From Aquitalea sp. (lineage in GTDB: Bacteria > Pseudomonadota > Gammaproteobacteria > Burkholderiales > Chromobacteriaceae), in the NCBI GenBank assembly GCA_019232735.1, contig JAFANL010000019.1, forward strand, positions 1 to 22,165: DNA of 22,165 bases, written 5' to 3'. Position numbers and translations under genes: made by a program. Shown here piece after piece: positions 14,281 to 20,534 of the stretch (the stretch's first letter is position 1; every line of letters starts with the position of its first letter). The notes beneath the pieces were generated by a model. It did no database searches. It saw only the letters and a list, made by a program, of their open reading frames with translations, and was not told the DNA's origin.

Positions 14281-14733
14281 ATGCTGCAATGGCTGCTTGC
14301 CACGCTTCATTTGCTGGCCCTGGGCTGCGGACTGGGCGCCATTGCTGCCCGTGCCCGCCATCTGGCCCAGCCGCTGGATGTTCCTGCCCTGCAGCGTGGC
14401 CTGCGCGCCGATAACTGGTGGCAACTTTCCCTGCTACTGTGGCTTGGCAGTGGCATCGGCCTGAGTTTTTTCCACAGCACCCTGTTCTGGCAGCAGGGCC
14501 GGCCGGTCCTGCTCGCCCTCGTCAAGCTGAGCGGCATTGTCCTGCTGTTACTGATGGAATGGCGTAGCCGCCAACTGGTCAGTCAATGCCGCCAGCGGCT
14601 GGAACGCAACCGTCTGCCAGCAGAAGAACTCAGCCAGCAACTGGCACGGCACAGCCGCTGGCAGCTGGTCTTGCTGCTACTGCTACTGCTGCTGTCCACA
14701 GCATGGCAACAGGGGCTGTTCAATACTCTTTAA
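14281..14733 (+). CDS. DUF2214 family small integral membrane protein
   Basis: The 150-residue product has about four hydrophobic helices (~4-24, ~46-66, ~76-94 and ~126-144). It carries the family's LRADNWWQLSLLLWLGSGIG block (41-60), preceded by an arginine-rich ARARHL turn, and this resembles DUF2214. The function of the family is not established. The second half is strongly leucine-rich (LVLLLLLLLLS) with an intervening charged, glutamine-rich stretch (~95-122) likely in the cytoplasm. GGAGG with a 6-nt spacer precedes the ATG, a strong ribosome site. The next gene starts 82 nt later with its own ribosome site, so the two could be co-transcribed. The family match is by recognition of the WW block and length. 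Confidence 0.75.
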   Translation: MLQWLLATLHLLALGCGLGAIAARARHLAQPLDVPALQRGLRADNWWQLSLLLWLGSGIGLSFFHSTLFWQQGRPVLLALVKLSGIVLLLLMEWRSRQLVSQCRQRLERNRLPAEELSQQLARHSRWQLVLLLLLLLLSTAWQQGLFNTL

Positions 14734-14815
14734 CATCTGCCCGCCCTCCTGCCCGGAACTCCCCTCCCCTTGGCAGTATCCATCCTGCTGTCACTGACTT
14801 GCTGGAGACGACACC

Positions 14816-15190
14816 ATGTCACCACCGTATTCTTTCTCCCTCGGGAACCGGCCTCTGCCACGGTTACTCTTGCTGGCCACCTTGTTGGGCTGTTCGCTGA
14901 CTGCAAGCGCCGACAGCAGCCTGCAACTGCCATCTTCCAAAGAGCCGGCCGCCGTTGCCACCTGTCTGCGGCAGGGCATCCATCAGCTGAAAATTCCCGA
15001 CGACTATGTCAAGGCGACGGCACAGGATGATGGCGTGCAGCGGATCCAGTTGCTGAATCCAGCCACCGGCCAGAGCAGCCTGCAAGTGGAAATCCAGCCG
15101 CAGGGCGAGCACAGCCTGCTGAACGTCAGCCAGAATGGCATCCCCCTGACCAAGCCCTGGTTACGGTTGATCAAACGCTGCGCCGGCTGA
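14816..15190 (+). CDS. Small exported protein of unknown function
   Basis: I do not recognise a family for this 124-residue protein. Residues 1-32 form a signal peptide: a basic start with R12 and R16, a hydrophobic core LLLLATLLGCSL, and a TASA cleavage site before D33. The core also contains LLGC (C26), which could be read as a lipobox, so a lipoprotein is possible. The mature part is about 92 residues and has exactly two cysteines, C50 near its start and C122 near its end, which could form one disulfide closing the domain. Alternating polar/hydrophobic stretches (QRIQLLNPATGQSSLQVEIQ) suggest beta strands. GGAG lies 8 nt before the ATG. Codon use and GC content resemble the neighbours. The export signal and coding character are good; function is unknown. 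Confidence 0.72.
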   Translation: MSPPYSFSLGNRPLPRLLLLATLLGCSLTASADSSLQLPSSKEPAAVATCLRQGIHQLKIPDDYVKATAQDDGVQRIQLLNPATGQSSLQVEIQPQGEHSLLNVSQNGIPLTKPWLRLIKRCAG

Positions 15191-15197
15191 CACGACC

Positions 15198-15395
15198 TGT
15201 GGATAACATAGAAAACAACAGACTTCATGTGGATGACGGGGATAAAGCCTGAACAAGCTGTGCATAAGCACCGCATTCCCTCCCGCAATCCGTGACAAGC
15301 AGCGACGACGGCAGAGACCGGTGCTGTGCATGATTTTGCGTGGCCATCCCCCGCTGTGGATACTGTGCATGGCCTGTGAATAAAACTGTGGATTG
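15198..15395 (+). other. Cluster of DnaA-box-like 9-mers in a non-coding region
   Basis: Three sequences fit the DnaA box TTATNCACA exactly (read here as TGTGNATAA): 15198-15206 (TGTGGATAA), 15259-15267 (TGTGCATAA) and 15375-15383 (TGTGAATAA). Three more differ by one base: 15228-15236, 15325-15333 and 15355-15363. Two differ by two: 15364-15372 and 15387-15395. All eight lie on the same strand. Starts are 30-31 bp apart for the first three and 30, 9, 11 and 12 bp apart in the second half. The 480-nt gap (15191-15670) holds no gene. dnaA/dnaN are not in the window, so a DnaA-titrating or regulatory locus is as plausible as an origin. Confidence 0.55.
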
Positions 15396-15410
15396 TTTTG
15401 CTGTGCCTGT

Positions 15411-15446
15411 TTGAGTGAAAATCGGCCCGCCGCTCTTTTCACTCAA
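15411..15446. repeat. Perfect 11-bp inverted repeat beside the DnaA-box cluster
   Basis: TTGAGTGAAAA (15411-15421) and TTTTCACTCAA (15436-15446) are exact inverted copies separated by 14 GC-rich bases. There is no following T-run. It could be a hairpin or a two-half-site protein-binding element bordering the DnaA-box cluster. The remaining 15447-15670 shows only weak dyads and no gene. Confidence 0.45.
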
Positions 15447-15670
15447 GCGGGAGCCCCGCCACCAAACAATGCGGTGCGCACCAGAAACCCGCCACCGCCT
15501 ATCAGCCGCTGCGGCAGTCGTCTTGCCGTCACCCGCATCAGCCCTCCATCCTGTCGCATCTGCCGGCCATGAAATGCAGTGGTTGTCTGTTGATTGACCT
15601 ACGATCATCAATTTTTCATGTCTGTGGGATTACACTGCGTCTACTCGTCATCAACTTGAAGCATGCCGCC

Positions 15671-17053
15671 ATGACTACTGCCGCCCACGCCCAATACGAA
15701 ACCCGGCTCGCCACCGGCAAAGCCCGCCGTGAAGCCTGCCCCCGCGCCCTGCAGGCACAATGCACACTCAACCCGGAGCGCGATGTCGTGGCCATGCTGC
15801 GCCAGACGTCGGAAGGCCGTGTTGCCTCCCTGATTCCCTTGCGCTACAGCCGCATGCAGGCCTCGCCCTTTGCCTTCTTTCGCGGCATGGCCATGATCCA
15901 GGCAGCCGACCTGGCCACCACGCCCAATAGCGGCATCACGCTGCAGATCTGCGGCGATGCCCATCTGATGAATTATGGCTTCTTTGCCTCGCCGGAACGG
16001 CAGCTGATGTTTGACATCAACGACTTCGACGAAACCCACCCGGGGCCATGGGAGTGGGATATCAAACGCCTGGCCGTCAGTGTGGTACTGGCCGCCCGCG
16101 AGCGGGGTTTCAACGATGCCGCGGCACGCCAGGCCGTGTGCCATCTGGTGGGCACTTATCGCCGCCGCATGCAGGAGTACGCCCAGGTCAGCCAGCTCGA
16201 TTTGTGGTACAGCAAGGTCGGTTTCGAGCAATTGCTGGCCCGGGCGCAGGACGATGCCATCCGGCAGCAGCTGCTGAAGCTGGCGGAGAAGGCCAGGGGG
16301 CAGACCCAGGAAAAACTGCTGCCCAAGATGACCACTCTGGCCGATGGCAATCTGCGCCTGCGCGACAACCCTCCCGTCATCTTCCACATGCAGCAACAGG
16401 ATCAGGTATGGGGGGATGATGACCACTGGCTGGGAGAGGGCCATGCCCATGACCTGCTGGAACCCATGCTGCAACACTATTGCGACACCCTGAAAGAGGA
16501 CCGTCGTACTTTGCTCAATCGCTTCCGGCTAGTGGATGCAGCCTTCAAGGTGGTGGGGGTAGGCAGTGTCGGCACCCGTTGCCTGGTCATGCTGCTGCAG
16601 GACGATTACGACCAGCCGCTATTCCTGCAACTGAAAGAAGCTCGCAGCTCGGTGCTGGAGACCTATACCCAATCCTGCGTCCACGGCAATCAGGGCAAGC
16701 GGGTGGTATTTGGCCAACGCCTGATGCAGGCTGCCAGCGACCTGTTCTTGGGCTGGACCACGGGCCCGGGCAACCGGCATTTCTATGTCCGCCAGCTGCG
16801 CGACATGAAAGCAGCACCGTCCCTGGAATCATTTGCAACAGCCGAAAGCCTGACCGCCTTCGGCCAGGCCTGCGCCTGGGCATTGGCACGCGCACATGCC
16901 AAGTCGGGAGGACGCGCCGCCGAACTGGCCGGCTATATCGGTCAGTCTGACAAATTCGACCAGGCCATCGCCAGCTATGCCATGAGCTATGCAGACCAGG
17001 TGGAGCGTGATTTTGCAGTTTTCACTGCAGCCCTGACTTCACAGCAGCTATAA
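15671..17053 (+). CDS. DUF2252 family protein (kinase-like fold, unknown substrate)
   Basis: The 460-residue product matches DUF2252, a family related in sequence to aminoglycoside-phosphotransferase/kinase-like folds but without an established substrate. Diagnostic blocks are RYSRMQASPFAFFRG (58-72), CGDAHLMNYGFF (94-105) and FDINDFDETHPGPWEWD (114-130), which look like the catalytic-loop and metal-binding parts of such kinases. VGVGSVGTRC and LQLKEARSS come later, the latter with the lysine typical of nucleotide binding. C-terminal blocks are GWTTGPGNRHFYVRQLRD and AWALARAHAKSG. ATG 15671 is chosen because family similarity starts after it; the in-frame ATG at 15569 adds 34 unconserved residues. 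The ribosome site is weak. The gene stands alone after a 480-nt gap. Family call is firm, function is not. Confidence 0.88.
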   Translation: MTTAAHAQYETRLATGKARREACPRALQAQCTLNPERDVVAMLRQTSEGRVASLIPLRYSRMQASPFAFFRGMAMIQAADLATTPNSGITLQICGDAHLMNYGFFASPERQLMFDINDFDETHPGPWEWDIKRLAVSVVLAARERGFNDAAARQAVCHLVGTYRRRMQEYAQVSQLDLWYSKVGFEQLLARAQDDAIRQQLLKLAEKARGQTQEKLLPKMTTLADGNLRLRDNPPVIFHMQQQDQVWGDDDHWLGEGHAHDLLEPMLQHYCDTLKEDRRTLLNRFRLVDAAFKVVGVGSVGTRCLVMLLQDDYDQPLFLQLKEARSSVLETYTQSCVHGNQGKRVVFGQRLMQAASDLFLGWTTGPGNRHFYVRQLRDMKAAPSLESFATAESLTAFGQACAWALARAHAKSGGRAAELAGYIGQSDKFDQAIASYAMSYADQVERDFAVFTAALTSQQL

Positions 17054-17074
17054 GTAAGGAATCAGCACCGGTCA

Positions 17075-17126
17075 GTAAAACGGATAGGGGTTTTCAGCAG
17101 TTATTTCTGCAAACTCCTCCGTTTAC
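17075..17126. repeat. Nested inverted repeats between the DUF2252 and second MCP genes
   Basis: GTAAAACGGA (17075-17084) pairs with TCCGTTTAC (17118-17126) with one bulged A. Inside, GCAG-TTATTT-CTGC (17097-17110) forms a second stem. The composite could be the 3' end hairpin of DUF2252 or a regulatory element for the MCP gene 70 nt downstream. There is no T-tract. Confidence 0.35.
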
Positions 17127-17195
17127 TATTGAAGCGCAGTCTTTGCCGTATTCATCGACATTACTTCGTCTTCTTACCCTCACAGGAAAGCCATC

Positions 17196-18806
17196 GTGCG
17201 CGTCAATACCCGCCTGATCGTCCTGATTGCCGCCAGCCTGCTTGCACTGATCGCAGTGGCCGCCTCATCCCTCTACATCACCCGCAACACGCTGCAAAGT
17301 GAAAAGCATGAGCAGATCACGCTATTGCTGCGCATGGCGGAAAACACCCTCGACTACTACGCCAAACAGGAAGCCAGCGGCAAGCTGAGCCGCCAGCAAG
17401 CGCAGGAAATGGCACGCAAATCGCTCAAGGCGATGAAGGTGAATGACATCTATTTCTTTGCCCGCGACCAGGACAACCGCCTGGTGCTGCACCCCAAGGC
17501 CGACCGGGAAGGCCGGGTCGACATGGGCAGCACCGTGCCGGATGGCCGCACCACCGTGGCGGTGTATGACGAGGCGCTGCAAAAGGAGCACTACGGCATC
17601 GTCACCATTCTGACCTCACGCAGTGGCAGCACCGAGCAACTACCCAAACTTAACGGCGTTGTACGGTTCGCACCCTGGGGCTGGACGATAGGGACCGGCT
17701 TCTTCATTGACGACATCGATGCCCTGTTCTGGAAGCAAGGCACGGTATTGCTGACACTCAGCGCCATTGCCGTAGTGGCACTGATTCTGCTGGGTACCGC
17801 CATGTCACGCAGCATCATCCATTCACTGGGCGGCGAGCCGGACTATGCTGCCAAGGTGGTGCGCCAGATCGCCCAGGGCAATCTGACCGAGCAGATCCAG
17901 GTCGACGGCCCCTCGCACAGCTTGCTGGCCGCCATGCAGGACATGCAGCACAAACTGCGCGAGATGATCAGCCAGATCCGCCAGTCCACTGAGGATATCG
18001 GCCATGCCGGCCGGCAACTGTCCGAGCAGATGAGCAAGGTGGACGAGGTTTCCGGCATCGCCAGCAACTCCACGGCTTCCGCTGCCGCCTCCATCGAACA
18101 GCTTTCCGTCAGCATCGATCACGTCAAGGACAATGCCGGTGGCTCGGAAGATGGTGCCCGCCGCTCCAGCCAGCTGGCACGGGAAGGGGAGTTGGTGGCC
18201 AAGGAAGCGGCCAGCGGCATCGAATCCATCGCCAGCCAGGTGGGCGATGTCAGCGATCTGGTCGGTAGCCTGGCCGAACGTACGCGCAATATCAGCGGCA
18301 TTGCTGAAACCATTCGCGACATTGCCAACCAGACCAATCTGCTGGCCTTGAATGCTGCCATCGAGGCGGCCCGCGCCGGGGAAATGGGCCGTGGCTTTGC
18401 CGTGGTGGCCGATGAAGTCCGCAAGCTGGCCGAGCGCACGGCCACCGCGACGGACGAAATCACCCACATCGTACAGGCGGTGGTGAATGAAACCGGCACC
18501 GTGGCAGGACGCATGCAGGACATCCGCCCGGTGGTACAGCTGGGCGTGACCAAGGCCAATCAGGCCGCACAGAATCTGGATACCATCAGCCTGCATGCAC
18601 AGTCGGCCTTGGAAAGCCTGCATGCCGTGGTCAGCGCCATGACCGAACAAAGCCTGGCGGGTGCCAATATTGCCGTCAGCGTGGAGCAGGTGGCCGGGGT
18701 GGTGGAAGAAACCCAATCCTCGGTCCAGCTGGCTGTCGTGGCCATGCGCAATATCGATGGACACGCCCGCCAGCTGCACGAATCGGTATCACGTTTCCGT
18801 CTTTGA
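17196..18806 (+). CDS. Methyl-accepting chemotaxis protein with single Cache (sCache_2-type) sensor
   Basis: This 536-residue chemoreceptor has TM1 at ~6-28. A periplasmic domain at ~35-175 shows the sCache_2 pattern: AENTLDYYAKQEASGKLS, YFFARDQDNRLVLHP, and WGWTIGTGFFIDDI just before TM2. TM2 is at ~181-202 and HAMP at ~203-258 (LGGEP again). The cytoplasmic tip NQTNLLALNAAIEAARAGEM and FAVVADEVRKLAERT lies at 378-415. The C-terminus ends SVSRFRL with no CheR/CheB tether pentapeptide. sCache_2 sensors commonly bind small organic acids, but this one's ligand cannot be read from sequence. Translation starts at GTG 17196, supported by AGGAAAG five bases upstream; no ATG fits better. The signalling region is close to the receptor at 6504-8129 while the sensors are unrelated. 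Confidence 0.95.
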   Translation: MRVNTRLIVLIAASLLALIAVAASSLYITRNTLQSEKHEQITLLLRMAENTLDYYAKQEASGKLSRQQAQEMARKSLKAMKVNDIYFFARDQDNRLVLHPKADREGRVDMGSTVPDGRTTVAVYDEALQKEHYGIVTILTSRSGSTEQLPKLNGVVRFAPWGWTIGTGFFIDDIDALFWKQGTVLLTLSAIAVVALILLGTAMSRSIIHSLGGEPDYAAKVVRQIAQGNLTEQIQVDGPSHSLLAAMQDMQHKLREMISQIRQSTEDIGHAGRQLSEQMSKVDEVSGIASNSTASAAASIEQLSVSIDHVKDNAGGSEDGARRSSQLAREGELVAKEAASGIESIASQVGDVSDLVGSLAERTRNISGIAETIRDIANQTNLLALNAAIEAARAGEMGRGFAVVADEVRKLAERTATATDEITHIVQAVVNETGTVAGRMQDIRPVVQLGVTKANQAAQNLDTISLHAQSALESLHAVVSAMTEQSLAGANIAVSVEQVAGVVEETQSSVQLAVVAMRNIDGHARQLHESVSRFRL

Positions 18807-18830
18807 GCTTGTCCTGCGCTTGACCACACA

Positions 18831-18854
18831 CGCCCCCGCCGGCATGCGGGGGCG
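18831..18854 (+). terminator. Probable terminator after the second MCP gene
   Basis: CGCCCCCGC and GCGGGGGCG form a 9-bp all-GC stem with a 6-nt loop, 25 nt after the stop. Only a short T-rich run (ATTTCC) follows at a distance, so strength is uncertain. Confidence 0.6.
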
Positions 18855-18895
18855 CTGCATTTCCGCCGCCAACGACCATCAAAGCGACACGAGAC

Positions 18896-18935
18896 TTGCC
18901 CTCCCCCCTGCCGGTGGCATAATGCCCTCAGGGCA
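18896..18935 (+). promoter_or_regulatory. Promoter and adjacent dyad upstream of the glutamine-synthetase-family gene
   Basis: TTGCCC (18896-18901), a 16-nt spacer and CATAAT (18918-18923, 5 of 6) form a sigma70-like promoter. Directly overlapping the end of the -10 and the expected start point is the dyad TGCCCT-C-AGGGCA (18923-18935), a natural place for a repressor. The leader to the ATG at 19018 would be about 85-90 nt. Confidence 0.6.
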
Positions 18936-19017
18936 CAACCCGCAAAATCAAAAAAATGCAGTACCGACAGACAGGTAGATAGATGAAACAATCGAGAACA
19001 CTCCAGGGGAGACCTGC

Positions 19018-20370
19018 ATGTCCCAATACTCCATCTCGGCGGCTCAGGCCGAATGGTTGATCCAGCATAACGTCCGTGACGTTGAGCTGGCCTTTGCCGA
19101 TGTCAGCGGCTTTGCCCGCGGCAAGACCTTGCCAGCCAAAGCCGTCATCAAGGGTCAGGAGCTACGCATTGCCCGTGCCGTTGCCATCCAGACCTGCGTA
19201 GGCGAATTTCCCGACTACCGCTTTTATGGCGAGAACGATCCGGACGTAGTGCTGCGTCCCGATTTTGCCACCCTGCGCCCGGTACCCTGGGCCAAGACAC
19301 CACGCGCCATGGTGGTATGCGACAACATCGACCATGACGGCAGCCTGTCGCCACTGGCCCCGCGCTCGGCGCTGCAGAACATTCTGGCGCGCTATCAAGC
19401 ACGTGGCTGGCACCCGGTAGTGGCACCGGAACTGGAATTCTACATTTTTGATGCCCATGCCAATCCGGAACAGCCCTTCCAGGCTCCGCAACTGCGCACC
19501 GGCCGCCGCGAAACCGGCTTTGATGCCTTCAGCTTTTCCACGCTCAACGACCTGGAAGGCTTCTTCGACGATCTGTACCAGGCTTGCGAACAGCTGGGCA
19601 TCCAGACCGATACCTACGTCCACGAAATGGGCCCCAGCCAGTTCGAGATCAACCTCAAACATGGCAATGCGCTGGAACTGGCCGACCAGACCTTCCTGTT
19701 CAAATACGCACTGAAGGAAATCGGCTATCAGCACGGACTGACCGTGGTCTGCATGGCCAAGCCGCTTCCCGGCCAGCCCGGCAGCTCGATGCATCTGCAC
19801 CAGAGCGTGGTGGATGGCCAGGGTCGCAATGTGTTCAGCCAGGCCGATGGGGAAGCCAGCCCGGAGTTCTTCCATTACATCGGTGGCTTGCAGCAATACC
19901 TGCCGCACCTGATGCCGCTATTCTGCCCCAGCCCCAACTCCTTCCGCCGCTTCGTCAAGGGCCTGGCCGCACCGGTCAATGTCAGCTGGGGCGTGGACAA
20001 CCGCTCGGTCGGCATCCGCGTGCCGGTATCCGGCCCGGAAGCACGCCGTGTGGAAAACCGTCTGCCCGGCTGCGATGCCAACCCCTATCTGTCGCTGGCC
20101 GCCAGTCTGGGTGCCGGCCTGCTGGGTGTCGAGGAAAAGCGCAGCCCCAGCGAAGCAGCTGTCGGCAATGTCTTTAACGGCGAAGACGCCGCCACCCTGC
20201 CCAATACCCTGGATGCCGCCTGCGCACTGATGGCTGCACACGACACGGCCGAACGCCTGTTTGGTGGTGAATTCAGCCGTGCCTATCTGGCCGTGAAAGA
20301 AGTGGAGCTCAGCCACTTCCACAACCAGATCACCCCGTGGGAGCGCCAGTACCTGGCAACCTTGTCCTGA
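19018..20370 (+). CDS. Glutamine-synthetase-family protein, probable gamma-glutamylpolyamine (putrescine) synthetase
   Basis: A 450-residue class-I-type glutamine synthetase homologue. Ligand residues are visible: E138 and E140 in APELEFYIF, E203 and E210 in HEMGPSQFEINL, H259 in GSSMHLHQS, R334 in GIRVP, and R344 in ARRVENR. The adenylylation-loop tyrosine motif of assimilatory GlnA is absent, and the protein is shorter than GlnA. VSWGVDNRSVGIRVP and the overall length resemble PuuA/Pau-type enzymes that join glutamate to putrescine or other amines using ATP. GGGGAG six bases before ATG 19018 is an excellent ribosome site. A hairpin terminator follows, and ggt starts 164 nt later. The PuuB/PuuC/PuuD-type genes of polyamine breakdown are not in the window. 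Amine specificity is inferred, not shown. Confidence 0.85.
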   Translation: MSQYSISAAQAEWLIQHNVRDVELAFADVSGFARGKTLPAKAVIKGQELRIARAVAIQTCVGEFPDYRFYGENDPDVVLRPDFATLRPVPWAKTPRAMVVCDNIDHDGSLSPLAPRSALQNILARYQARGWHPVVAPELEFYIFDAHANPEQPFQAPQLRTGRRETGFDAFSFSTLNDLEGFFDDLYQACEQLGIQTDTYVHEMGPSQFEINLKHGNALELADQTFLFKYALKEIGYQHGLTVVCMAKPLPGQPGSSMHLHQSVVDGQGRNVFSQADGEASPEFFHYIGGLQQYLPHLMPLFCPSPNSFRRFVKGLAAPVNVSWGVDNRSVGIRVPVSGPEARRVENRLPGCDANPYLSLAASLGAGLLGVEEKRSPSEAAVGNVFNGEDAATLPNTLDAACALMAAHDTAERLFGGEFSRAYLAVKEVELSHFHNQITPWERQYLATLS

Positions 20371-20391
20371 TCCCTTCTGCGACCAACCGCA

Positions 20392-20430
20392 GGCAAGCAC
20401 CGGCAGCCCATGCCGCTGCTTGCCTTTTTT
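20392..20430 (+). terminator. Rho-independent terminator after the GS-family gene
   Basis: GGCAAGCA (20392-20399) pairs with TGCTTGCC (20417-20424). Within the loop GGCA/TGCC can also pair. T6 follows (20425-20430). It begins 21 nt after the stop codon and separates the GS-family gene from ggt. Confidence 0.85.
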
Positions 20431-20534
20431 CATGGCTGCCGCACAGGATTGACCCTTGCGCCTGGCTGCCCCACCATGAAGCCATCAGGCCCTTCTGCGC
20501 CTCGCTCTGCGGATCAACCCCGAGGTCCACCATC

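Noticed and set aside
15198..15395. Reading the repeated TGTGNATNN units as a CRISPR array or plasmid iteron origin
   Set aside because: Units are only 9 bp with irregular spacing and no constant longer repeat, and no cas or rep gene is present. The DnaA-box pattern explains them better.
15569..15670. N-terminal extension of the DUF2252 protein from ATG 15569
   Set aside because: The 34 added residues are cysteine-rich and unlike the family. The nearer ATG at 15671 gives a normal N-terminus.
20371..20534. Possible small gene between the GS-family gene and ggt (ORF at 20410-20631)
   Set aside because: It begins inside the terminator hairpin and runs into the ggt signal peptide in another frame, with no ribosome site.
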